This document shows positions 40,315 to 47,884 of a stretch of DNA of 64,000 bases, one piece after another. The stretch lies in contig AMFN01000003.1 in the NCBI GenBank assembly GCA_000302695.1, forward strand, positions 620,001-684,000, in the 5' to 3' direction. The stretch comes from Enterobacteriaceae bacterium LSJC7 (GTDB taxonomy: Bacteria > Pseudomonadota > Gammaproteobacteria > Enterobacterales > Enterobacteriaceae). A program made the translations under genes and the position numbers. The notes under the pieces were generated by a model, which saw nothing but the letters and a program-made list of their open reading frames with translations, did no database searches and was not told the DNA's origin. Each line of letters begins with the position of its first letter. Position 1 is the first letter of the stretch.

Positions 40315-42084
40315 ATGGTGACTAACCGTCAGCGCTACCGCGAAAAAGTCTCCCGGATGATAAGCTGGGGACACTGGTTTGCTCTGTTCAATATCCTGGC
40401 GGCCATGCTGCTGGGTAGCCGCTATCTGTTTGTCGCCGACTGGCCCGCCACGCTGACGGGCCGTATTTATTCCTGGCTAAGCCTTGTGGGGCACTTCAGC
40501 TTCCTGGTGTTTGCTGCCTATCTGCTGGTGCTGTTTCCCCTGACGTTTATCGTCATGTCGCAGCGCCTGATGCGCTTTCTCTCGGCAACGCTCGCCACCG
40601 CGGGCATGACGCTGCTGCTTATCGACAGCGAAGTGTTTACCCGCTTTCACCTGCACCTGAACCCGGTTGTCTGGGAGCTGGTGATAAACCCGGACCGTGG
40701 TGAAATGGCGCGCGACTGGCAACTGATGTTTATCAGCGTGCCCGTTATCTTCCTTATTGAAATGCTGTTTGCCACCTGGAGCTGGCAGAAGCTGCGCAGC
40801 CTGAGCCGCCGCAATCGCTTTGCCCGCCCGCTGGTGGTGCTGTTTATCGTCTCGTTTTTCACTAGCCACCTGATGTACATCTGGGCTGATGCCAACTTCT
40901 ATCGCCCGGTGACCATGCAGCGCGCCAACCTGCCTCTCTCCTACCCCATGACCGCACGCCGCTTCCTTGAGAAGCACGGCCTGCTGGATGGGCAGGAGTA
41001 CCAGCGGCGGCTGGTTGAACAGGGCAGCCCGGAAGCGCTGTCGGTGCAGTATCCGTTGGGCGATTTGAGTTATGGCGATATGGGCAGCGGTTACAACGTG
41101 CTGCTGGTCACGGTCGATGGCCTGAATTATTCGCGCATGGAGCAAACCATGCCAGCGCTGGCGCAGTTCGCCAGCACAAACGTCAATTTTACCCAGCATA
41201 TGAGCGCCGGTAACAGCGCCGATAACGGCATCTTCGGGCTGTTTTACGGTATCTCACCGACCTATATGGACGGCGTACTCTCCTCTCGCCTGCCGGCGGC
41301 GCTGATTACCGCACTGAACCAGCAAGGCTACCAGCTCGGCCTGTTCGCCTCAGACGGTTTTGGCAACCCGCTTTACCGCCAGGCGCTGCTTTCTGATTTC
41401 TCACTGCCGCCAGCACGTAACCAGAGCGATGCGCAAACCACCGGGCAGTGGATAAACTGGCTTGATAAATACGCAGGCGAAGATAACCGCTGGTTCTCCT
41501 GGATTTCCCTTAATGGCACCCGCATTGCCACCCAGGATGCGGGTAACGACGCCGACTTTACCCGCCGCTACCAACGCGGTGCACAAAGTGTAGACGCGCA
41601 AATTGAGCGTATTTTGCTGGCGCTGCGCAATAGCGGCAGGCTGGAAAATACGGTGGTTATCATCACCGGTAGCCACGGCGTGCCGCTCGATAAGCAACGC
41701 AGTAGCTTCGGCTGGGACCGCTCGCGCATCCAGGTTCCGCTGGTCATTCACTGGCCAGGCACGCCTGCGCAGCGGGTCAGCAAACTGACCGACCACCAGG
41801 ACGTAATGAGCACGCTGATGCAGCGCCTGCTGCATGTGCGCACACCTGCCAGCGAATATTCACAGGGCGAAGACCTGTTCGCCGCCAGTCGGCGCAGTGG
41901 CTGGGTCATTGGCGCTGACAGTAATACGCTTGCTATCACCACGCCTGAGATAACGCTGGTGCTCGATAACAACGGTAATTACAAGACCTGGGATCGAGAC
42001 GGCAATGAGATTAAAGATCAGCGCCCGCAGCTTGGCTTGCTTTTGCAGGTGCTGACCGATGAAAAACGCTTCATTGCTAACTGA
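40315..42084 (+). CDS. yejM: Inner-membrane sulfatase-like protein YejM (PbgA/LapC)
   Basis: Membrane protein of 589 residues (E. coli 586). Five N-terminal helices (residues 20-190) are followed by a periplasmic alkaline-phosphatase-fold domain. It senses lipid A at the inner membrane and restrains LapB/FtsH, which controls LpxC turnover, so LPS synthesis matches need. Domain text: NVLLVTVDGLNYSRM near 260, AGNSADNGIFGLFYG near 300, VVIITGSHGVPLDK near 445. The threonine used for metal coordination in true hydrolases is not evident, fitting a sensor role. LpxT in this window acts on the same lipid. Confidence 0.95.
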   Translation: MVTNRQRYREKVSRMISWGHWFALFNILAAMLLGSRYLFVADWPATLTGRIYSWLSLVGHFSFLVFAAYLLVLFPLTFIVMSQRLMRFLSATLATAGMTLLLIDSEVFTRFHLHLNPVVWELVINPDRGEMARDWQLMFISVPVIFLIEMLFATWSWQKLRSLSRRNRFARPLVVLFIVSFFTSHLMYIWADANFYRPVTMQRANLPLSYPMTARRFLEKHGLLDGQEYQRRLVEQGSPEALSVQYPLGDLSYGDMGSGYNVLLVTVDGLNYSRMEQTMPALAQFASTNVNFTQHMSAGNSADNGIFGLFYGISPTYMDGVLSSRLPAALITALNQQGYQLGLFASDGFGNPLYRQALLSDFSLPPARNQSDAQTTGQWINWLDKYAGEDNRWFSWISLNGTRIATQDAGNDADFTRRYQRGAQSVDAQIERILLALRNSGRLENTVVIITGSHGVPLDKQRSSFGWDRSRIQVPLVIHWPGTPAQRVSKLTDHQDVMSTLMQRLLHVRTPASEYSQGEDLFAASRRSGWVIGADSNTLAITTPEITLVLDNNGNYKTWDRDGNEIKDQRPQLGLLLQVLTDEKRFIAN

Positions 42085-42119
42085 TTGATTATTTATGAAT
42101 CAGTTAATCCTGGCCGGCC

Positions 42120-42147
42120 TTGCAATCGGCCCGGAAAACGGTAGTAT
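42120..42147 (+). promoter_or_regulatory. proL promoter
   Basis: TTGCAA, 16-base spacer, TAGTAT, followed by a GC-containing discriminator and the tRNA 14 bases later, an arrangement typical of stable RNA promoters. Confidence 0.6.
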
Positions 42148-42161
42148 TAGCTCCCACAAAT

Positions 42162-42238
42162 CGGTACGTAGCGCAGCCTGGTAGCGCACTGTCATGGGGT
42201 GTCAGGGGTCGGAGGTTCAAATCCTCTCGTACCGACCA
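42162..42238 (+). tRNA. proL: tRNA-Pro, anticodon GGG (proL)
   Basis: A 77-base tRNA with encoded CCA, differing from E. coli proL at only a few paired positions. The acceptor arms CGGTACG / CGTACCG pair, the D-loop has AGCGCAGCCTGGTAGCGC, the anticodon GGG is at 42196-42198, and the T-arm is GGAGGTTCAAATCCTC. It reads CCC and CCU codons. Its 3' end is the attachment site of the island that follows; the tRNA is kept whole by the left repeat. Confidence 0.97.
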
Positions 42239-42241
42239 AAT
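42224..42241 (+). repeat. attL: left 18-bp direct repeat of the proL island
   Basis: CTCTCGTACCGACCAAAT, covering the last 15 bases of the tRNA plus three. An identical copy lies at 47632-47649. Confidence 0.85.
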
Positions 42242-42283
42242 CATTATTCTGGATGTATCAGTTACCGCCAGAAACCCCACAAG

Positions 42284-42316
42284 AACCCGCATTCTCACTG
42301 AGTTTGCGGGTTTTTT
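42284..42316 (+). terminator. Island-borne terminator after proL
   Basis: Eight-base stem aacccgca / tgcgggtt, 13-base loop, six Ts. It lies inside attL and could end the proL transcript now that the native terminator is displaced. Confidence 0.75.
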
Positions 42317-42362
42317 AATGCCCGCACTATATCTGTATTGACCGTTTACAGACGGATTCTTT

Positions 42363-42415
42363 GGCTATACCTTTAGCTATACGACTCACTTATAGCTAAA
42401 ACCTGTATAGCTAAA
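42363..42415. repeat. Arm-type-like repeats near attL
   Basis: GCTATAC copies 12 bases apart (42364-42370 and 42376-42382, the second as TTTAGCTATAC), followed by two inverted copies TATAGCTAAA at 42391 and 42406. The same 11-mer occurs twice, also 12 bases apart, near attR. Likely integrase or excisionase binding sites. Confidence 0.65.
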
Positions 42416-42428
42416 CCCGGTATACCTT

Positions 42429-43670
42429 ATGGCGCGCATAACAAATCCACTGACCAATACTGAGATCCGGGCGGCAAAGCCAGCATCTTAAGAGTATCCG
42501 TTATACGACGGTAACGGGCTTTACCTTCTGATAAAACCCAGCGGTTCAAAAATATGGCGTTTCTCTTATTACCGGCCACACGACAAAAAACATGCTCTGG
42601 TTAGCTTTGGTTCTCTGGATAAAGTCACCCTAGCTGAAGCCCGGAAAAAGCGAGATGAGTACCGCACCTTAATCACACAAGGTATCGATCCACAGCACCA
42701 CCAGCTGCAAAAGCGAGAGGCTGAAGAACTACGTCGGGGGAATACCTTCCAGAAAGTTGCGACTGACTGGTTTGAGATGAAAAAAAGCCAAAATATCGCA
42801 GCGAATACAATCAAGGATATTTGGCGCTCTCTGGAGAAATATGTATTCCCGGATATCGGAAGCACACCAATCAACAAGCTAACAGCGCGTAAATTCGTCC
42901 TGCTCCTTGAGCCTATCAAGGCACGAGGAAATCTCGAAACGCTAAAACGAGTACTACAGCGTATCAATGAAGTGATGGATTTTGCCGCTAACAGCGGCCT
43001 TATCGAAATAAACACTGCTGTAAACGTCCGAAAGGCATTTCCTACCCCGGTAAAAAAGCATATGCCGACTATAAGGCCAGAACAATTGCCCGAACTGATG
43101 CACACACTTTCAATCGCCAGTATAGAACGTCAAACCCGTTTACTGATTGAGTGGCAACTTCTGTCCGTTACCCGGCCAGTCGAAGCAGCCGAAGCGCGTT
43201 GGGATGAAATTGATATGACGGCCAACACGTGGACAATATCCGCAGGACGAATGAAGATGCGCCGTGACCACATTATTCCTTTCAGTAATCAGGCGCGGAC
43301 TGTACTGGAGGCAATGAAACCTATCAGCGCTCATCGAGAATACATTTTCCCCAGCTTTAGCGATCCCAAAAAACCGATGAATAGCCAAAGTGCTAACGCA
43401 GCCCTGCGCCGTATGGGTTATCAAGGTGTATTGGTATCTCATGGTTTACGCGCTATTTTCAGCACTGCTGCGAATGAAGAGGGTTTCGAGCCTGACGTAA
43501 TTGAAGCCGCACTCGCCCACGTTGATACAAATGAAGTTAGTAGGGAGTATAACCGCAGCAATTATCTTGAAAAACGTATTGTACTCATGCGCTGGTGGGG
43601 TAAATTCGTCGAAACTGCTGCTACAGGTATAACGCTGGCAACAGGAATGCGAGGAATTCGTGTCATATGA
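42429..43670 (+). pseudogene. P4-type tyrosine recombinase/integrase with in-frame TAA at codon 21
   Basis: Read through one stop, the frame gives a 413-codon P4-family integrase. The N-terminus MARITNPLTNTEIRAAKPAS is followed by TAA (42489-42491), then continues in the same frame with EYPLYDGNGLYLLIKPSG (DUF4102 arm-binding domain), a core-binding domain, and a catalytic domain with VTRPVEAAEARW (first Arg), SHGLRAIF (His/Arg), LAHVDTN and REYNRSNY (nucleophile Tyr). No frameshift is present and catalytic residues are intact. The next in-frame ATG (42777) would drop the arm-binding domain. Probably inactivated recently; a sequencing error cannot be excluded. Confidence 0.85.
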
Positions 43671-43764
43671 CAAGGATACTGTATATTCATACAGTAAAAC
43701 GATGAATTCATGCTAAAAACGTCTTATCATGCATAAAACAGAAGTAAACCGATAATAGCAGAAC

Positions 43765-43822
43765 AGGCCACGTCCAGGGTAGCTCCCGAAACCTCGTACA
43801 CCTCTACGGGTTGGCGTGGCCT
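43765..43822 (+). promoter_or_regulatory. Structured leader upstream of the second island gene
   Basis: Outer stem aggccacg / cgtggcct (8 bp) closing a 42-base interior that contains CCCG / CGGG complementarity. It ends 27 bases before the ATG at 43850. Confidence 0.45.
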
Positions 43823-43849
43823 TCACCACAGAGGACGCGAGGTGACGTA

Positions 43850-44464
43850 ATGATTGATATACCACGACATATTAAAAGACTCAGAATAGTAAATGTGGAA
43901 AGGCTGGCATTAGTAATGGCAGGTATATTCGAGTGCGATGACATAGAAGCCGCTCGTAATGGGAACCATTCTGGCTGGTATGAAGCCGATATTTATCAAA
44001 AAACAATTATTCAAGCCATAAAATTAAATGAAATAAAACCATTGCGCGTTTTCATGTGGAACTCCGAACTTCCTTATGACTAAAGACTTATCGGCGATAT
44101 AAATAAATTATCTTTGAATTCATATGTGGTTGATGCTGAGTTTATTTCTGAAGATGCCTGGGCATGTGCTGCTAAAGAACTATCAGAAGATTTATTCTCA
44201 CATGATAATAAACCAGATGAATCACAACAAATTGATTTTAATGGAAAAAGTACGACCATGATGATTATTGCGGGTTTATCTGCCGCATTAGGTAAATCAA
44301 GCGATAGCTTTAAGCGCAGTGGGAAGATCAATCAATCAGCGATTATCAGAGCTGTAGAGTCTGCAATAAATGAATATGGAAATGGTGTTGAGGTAAGTGA
44401 CAGGGCAATCAGAGACTGGATTCGCCCAGCAATTGAACAACACATAACAAAGTTACCTGCTTAG
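43850..44464 (+). pseudogene. Island hypothetical gene interrupted by an in-frame TAA
   Basis: The frame opens at ATG 43850 (MIDIPRHIKRLRIVNVERLALVMAG), runs 77 codons to TAA at 44081-44083, and continues in the same frame to 44464. The downstream part (SYVVDAEFISEDAWACAAKE) contains KSTTMMIIAGLSAALGKSS and ends with a helix rich in charged residues. I think the two halves are one protein of about 204 residues, of a kind often found after integrases in P4-like islands, with a single nonsense codon. Alternatively the second half starts at TTG 44114. Function unknown. Confidence 0.6.
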
Positions 44465-44926
44465 TACTTCAAAAATACCAAGCGCCCACAGCTAAGGACT
44501 TCAAAAAGGCCTGCCGGGCGCAAATTCGCTTCAAATATCCCCCCTATCATCGTGATGTTGTCTCAGCAAACCCCGGACGTGGCAAGGCTTACAGGGCCGT
44601 GAGACAACAAAGACAACTGAGACAACACTCTTTCTGCTTATTATGCGGAAAAAGTGACGAGCCAGGTTTAGTCTGCGACAGAAGGTGGATAAAAAGCAGC
44701 AGTGTGGGCCGGTTAAAACCCTCCGTCACCGACTGCCTTTTTCGACTCTGAAACATCTCAATTTATCGTGTTCTGGCAGGGCGAAAATAAAAACTGGAAA
44801 CATCGCTCAAGCCCTTATAGGGTCTGGGTTTATGGAGAAACTGACCAGTCCGGGATGCTAAGAAATGCCAGGGTTTTTAGGGGCAAAAATCAGCATTGCA
44901 GATTGTACAGAAAGGATAAGGTTTAA
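44437..44926 (+). other. Two overlapping startless open frames, probable gene remnants
   Basis: One frame is open from 44437 to the TGA at 44749-44751 and contains DFKKACRAQIRFKYPPYHRD, then GKAYRAVRQQ and a CxxC-bearing HSFCLLCGKSDEPGLVC. No ATG, GTG or TTG start precedes its first two thirds. A second frame is open from 44717 to TAA 44924-44926 (FFDSETSQFIVFWQGENKNW, SSPYRVWVYG), overlapping the first by about 35 bases. Both look protein-like. They may be a gene broken by a frameshift or two decayed genes. Confidence 0.4.
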
Positions 44927-44952
44927 GGGGCAAGAATCCAGGGGCAAAAAAT
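44877..44952 (+). repeat. Three imperfect GGGGCAARAAT direct repeats
   Basis: Copies at 44877-44890, 44924-44937 and 44940-44952 share AGGGGCAARAAT-type sequence. Spacing is irregular. Function unknown. Confidence 0.4.
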
Positions 44953-45052
44953 GGAAGGGAAGATTTGAAGGATGGCCCGTAATTGCTGGGTTATCGGGTT
45001 AAATTTCTCTTCTTTTTGCATAGAAAACCTAATATCCGCTATAGGGATTAAT

Positions 45053-45094
45053 CAGGCATCAGGTTTGATAGATCCAGTCCGATGCCTGTTTTCT
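45053..45094 (+). terminator. Plus-strand terminator within the island
   Basis: Eight-base perfect stem caggcatc / gatgcctg, 20-base loop, followed by TTTTCTCT. It separates the rightward integrase side from the leftward toxin operon. Confidence 0.6.
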
Positions 45095-45144
45095 CTGTAG
45101 GGCTCTTTTAAATCAGGGTTCTTTGAAAGTTCTGTCTAACATTC

Positions 45145-45339
45145 CTAATTTACTTTCTTACCTTCTGCATATGCTTTTTTTGCTTCACAGAGTGTCATTT
45201 TATTGGCCCCACGAGAGGTATCAGGTTTTTTTTGCTGTACAGGATCATCCTCCCAATTACAAACTGGGCAGATCTCATAACTGCCTTCTTCAGAAAATTC
45301 GAAAGTCTTGCAACAGGGGCAAAGATGGTTTGTATTCAT
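45145..45339 (-). CDS. CPCC-family cysteine-rich protein
   Basis: Protein of 64 residues beginning MNTNHLCPCCKTFEFSEEGSYEICPVCNWEDDPVQ, the Cys-rich CPCC family signature (CPCC followed by CPVCxWEDD), predicted to bind zinc. Such genes are common next to polymorphic toxin and immunity cassettes, where some may be immunity factors. It is the third gene of the leftward operon, 27 bases after the immunity gene. Its ribosome site is weak (AAGG 14 bases upstream), so it may depend on translation from upstream. Confidence 0.75.
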   Translation of the reverse strand: MNTNHLCPCCKTFEFSEEGSYEICPVCNWEDDPVQQKKPDTSRGANKMTLCEAKKAYAEGKKVN

Positions 45340-45366
45340 TATTGGTGTTTCTGCCTTGTCATCTAA

Positions 45367-45678
45367 CTAATTCATAACAGATTTTATTGCTTCCAAAAGT
45401 AGGGGTTTATCCCATTTGATCTCAAGGTATTTCTCTGGGTTATCCCAGTCAGAGTTTTTTATCCGTTGAACAACGAACCTTCCATTAGCATCAAAAGATG
45501 GATACCAGCCGACATCAATAGTTGTTTCATTATCTAAATTAAATTGTAGAAGATCTTCATCAAGATTAAACTCTTGGTCCTTTGGGGTGGATGAAAAATC
45601 TATCTCATTTAGTGTGTTGTATATTTTTTGCTCCTCAATGAGGAAAGTAAATCCTAAGATCTCATAACTGCTTTTCAT
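45367..45678 (-). CDS. Putative immunity protein of the PAAR toxin
   Basis: Acidic cytosolic protein of 103 residues with no signal peptide or cysteines, rich in Asp/Glu and aromatic residues (LQFNLDNETTIDVGWYPSFD). Its ATG overlaps the toxin stop by four bases (ATGA), the usual arrangement of an effector and its cognate immunity gene. I do not recognise a named immunity family. A strand-rich middle and helical C-terminus are suggested by eye. The cytosolic location would imply that the toxin acts in the cytosol. Confidence 0.65.
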   Translation of the reverse strand: MKSSYEILGFTFLIEEQKIYNTLNEIDFSSTPKDQEFNLDEDLLQFNLDNETTIDVGWYPSFDANGRFVVQRIKNSDWDNPEKYLEIKWDKPLLLEAIKSVMN

Positions 45679-47237
45679 TTTAGTAACTTCCTCGCATCTG
45701 TTTCAGAGATTGGATGGGAATGTATAGTCCCCTGGGATTCTTTGGTTACAACCCATCTTGTTTCTTTCCCTCCGTGAGCGCTAATAATTTCGTCAAATTC
45801 TTTTAGCTTCCAGTCGGTTTTTTTTGTTGAGTTAACACCATTCTTCCAGACATCGTGATCGATAGCTGAAATATCTGTTTGAGGTTTGAATTTAGCTGGA
45901 CCTGACTTAGTACTTTCTATTATTTCTTTCCAAGATTTGTTCTTAGGTGCGTGGTGTTTATGACCATGAGCAAATGAAGTCTTGTTTTCATTCAGGTACA
46001 CATAAATCGGTGGAATATCAGGCAGCGGCAAAATCAGAATGTAATCTGCAAACGTCTTCTCTTCCGGTGCCGGGCTGGTGGTCGCATCAATCCGGGTATC
46101 GTCCGGCAATGGGTCAACTATTATCGTGAGAGGAATGTTCGGCGGTGACTGATTTCCGGTGTTAGACGGAACGTTTACCCCTGAATTGTCCGGCGTCCAG
46201 ATAATGGTTATCGGTTCGTCTTCTTCCGTGGTGAAGGTGTAAGCCTGGCGGAAGTCATCCCACTCCATCTTGCGCACCCGGACCTTATCTTTTCCCGGTG
46301 GCGTGTGCCAGCCGTGAGGCGTCAGGTCGCCATACTCATCTGTCTCCCAAGTGTAGCGAACACGGGTAGGAGCTTCCTTCATTTGCTCGGCACGCATCCG
46401 GTCAATGAAATCCTGCTCACCGTCATTAAGCTTGCCAGGCATCATGCCCACAAAAAATGCGGTCAACGGAGCACCCGGACCGGCTGCGGCTATTCTCACC
46501 GCCCAGGTTCCTCCGGTTGTGAGTGTTCCTGAAATCAGGCGAAGAATATTCGCGCCCTGGGTAGCCGTCTGTGCCCGCGCTGCGCTGGCTGCGGCAGCCG
46601 CCGCAACCTGATAATCCCGCTCTTCTGCGTTGCCAAACCACCACTTGTACAGTGCGCTGCGTTTCTTTGGCTTTGGGATGTCTTCGGCTGGCTGCTTTTT
46701 CTTCGCGCTCTGTGCGCGTTGCGGCACATCGTCATCGGTTGCCGGGTCTTCAGCAGGTATGGCCTGGAAAAATGCCATTGCGGGGAAGTTGGTGTGTGGT
46801 TCCGGCGCATCCCCCGCATCGTTACAACCGTCACCACGCAGGCAGGACTTCGCAAATACCCGGTTGCGCTCCCGTTCTTCTGCTTCTTCTTTTTGCCTGG
46901 CAGCAAGGGCAGCCGCAGCCAGTAAACTCGCCTTTTGCGCTTTCTCCTGCGGCGTGTCTTCCACTACGTAACAATCCGGTATGGAGTGAATAAAACGTGC
47001 ACGGCACGGGCAGGAACTGATGCTTTCAACCGTTCCGGCCATCCTGATACCCTCAATAAAGCAGTCGGATGTTCCGCCGATTATCTGGAAAATGCCGGGA
47101 TGTTTGCCACATGAAACAGCACTGCCTTCAATGGCGGCGTCCACGCCATACCAGCTAAACGATGTGTCACCCGTGAGTATTTTACCGCCGCAGCTTGTCG
47201 CATCCCCCACCCGGAGATAGAAACCCATAGCACTCAT
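45675..47237 (-). CDS. PAAR-domain effector with S-type pyocin domain and C-terminal toxin region
   Basis: Protein of 520 residues. Residues 1-95 form a PAAR domain (GDATSCGGKILTGD, VSCGKHPGIFQIIGG) that caps the type VI secretion spike. A charged linker (95-190) and an alanine-rich hydrophobic segment follow. Residues about 275-410 resemble the S-type pyocin domain (RYTWETDEYGDLTPHGWHTP, VRKMEWDDFRQAYTF). The C-terminal 90 residues (from SFAHGHKHHAP) contain DHDVWKNGV, ETRWVVTKESQG and TIHSHPIS; this should be the toxin, but I cannot name its activity. Good ribosome site GGAGAGG. No T6SS structural gene lies in the window. Confidence 0.82.
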   Translation of the reverse strand: MSAMGFYLRVGDATSCGGKILTGDTSFSWYGVDAAIEGSAVSCGKHPGIFQIIGGTSDCFIEGIRMAGTVESISSCPCRARFIHSIPDCYVVEDTPQEKAQKASLLAAAALAARQKEEAEERERNRVFAKSCLRGDGCNDAGDAPEPHTNFPAMAFFQAIPAEDPATDDDVPQRAQSAKKKQPAEDIPKPKKRSALYKWWFGNAEERDYQVAAAAAASAARAQTATQGANILRLISGTLTTGGTWAVRIAAAGPGAPLTAFFVGMMPGKLNDGEQDFIDRMRAEQMKEAPTRVRYTWETDEYGDLTPHGWHTPPGKDKVRVRKMEWDDFRQAYTFTTEEDEPITIIWTPDNSGVNVPSNTGNQSPPNIPLTIIVDPLPDDTRIDATTSPAPEEKTFADYILILPLPDIPPIYVYLNENKTSFAHGHKHHAPKNKSWKEIIESTKSGPAKFKPQTDISAIDHDVWKNGVNSTKKTDWKLKEFDEIISAHGGKETRWVVTKESQGTIHSHPISETDARKLLK

Positions 47238-47546
47238 CAGGCTACCTCTCCTGTGAAGTACAGTTATCTACTGGTGAATGTGCCACTGGGGGGAAAACGA
47301 AAGGTATTGGGGTGACCATAACAGGTCTGAACAACAGAGAGAATTTCATCAATGTATTGCGTATCCATGCGCTAATCTTCTCATCCACAAACTATTTTGG
47401 TGAAATATTAACCGCAACCATGATTAATGCAACGGTAATCTTCGCTACTAAATATGGTTAGTTCACTTCGATGAGACACTTACCCACAAGATAGGCCACC
47501 CAGCGGCGAAAGGATAAAATCAACCAAAGCAGAAGTGACTTTTCTT
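47238..47546. other. Upstream region of the toxin operon
   Basis: About 300 AT-rich bases without a supportable gene. They should contain the promoter of the leftward toxin operon. No clear operator is seen until the arm-type repeats at 47547. Confidence 0.35.
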
Positions 47547-47569
47547 TTTAGCTATACATTTAGCTATAC
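47547..47569. repeat. Arm-type-like repeats near attR
   Basis: Two direct copies of TTTAGCTATAC starting 12 bases apart (47547 and 47559), the same unit and spacing as near attL. About 60 bases inside attR. Confidence 0.65.
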
Positions 47570-47631
47570 AAAAGCAATCAACAATCAATAAATCACATTA
47601 AAAACAATATATTAAAACAGCAATTCACATT

Positions 47632-47649
47632 CTCTCGTACCGACCAAAT
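47632..47649 (+). repeat. attR: right 18-bp direct repeat of the proL island
   Basis: Second exact copy of CTCTCGTACCGACCAAAT. Flanking bases on both sides differ from attL, so 18 bp is the exact repeat length. Confidence 0.85.
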
Positions 47650-47651
47650 TA

Positions 47652-47682
47652 AAAAAAACCAACCTTGAAGGTTGGTTTTTTT
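47652..47682 (+). terminator. Displaced native proL terminator
   Basis: Inverted repeat aaaaaaccaacctt / aaggttggtttttt with a T-run, two bases past attR. Before insertion it would have lain directly after proL, so I infer it is the original proL terminator. Confidence 0.75.
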
Positions 47683-47884
47683 ACGCCTGAAATGTGGCCG
47701 GGCAGCCTCAGAGAACCACGCCAGTCGCGCTCCTCCTTGCGATGCCTGTCAGCCTGCTAACGCCGGGCATTCACCATATTTGCGCACGGCCAGGATAGCC
47801 GCTCAGTCTTTCTGGCGATCTCTTTGACTGCGCCCAAAAACAGAGATAACCACTTCTTTGCGGTTATCCCCGCCAGTAACCGTT

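Larger units (their letters stand above)
42224..47649. mobile_element. 5.4-kb integrative island in the 3' end of proL
   Basis: Bounded by an 18-bp direct repeat, with a P4-type integrase gene next to attL, repeated TTTAGCTATAC elements near both ends, and lower, more AT-rich composition than its surroundings. Cargo: a broken integrase, a broken second gene, startless open frames, and a PAAR toxin, immunity and CPCC operon on the opposite strand. It contains no replication, capsid or transfer genes. With its integrase interrupted it is probably fixed in place unless another element supplies integrase. Confidence 0.85.

Noticed and set aside
40477-41199. 240-codon frame antisense to yejM
   Set aside because: Shadow of yejM; histidine/glutamine-rich and without a start context.
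42104-42298. 64-codon frame across tRNA-Pro
   Set aside because: Antisense to the tRNA gene and an artefact of its sequence.
42489-44083. Stop-codon recoding (selenocysteine or pyrrolysine) in the island genes
   Set aside because: Both interrupting codons are TAA, not TGA or TAG, and many chromosomal genes in the window end normally at TAA.
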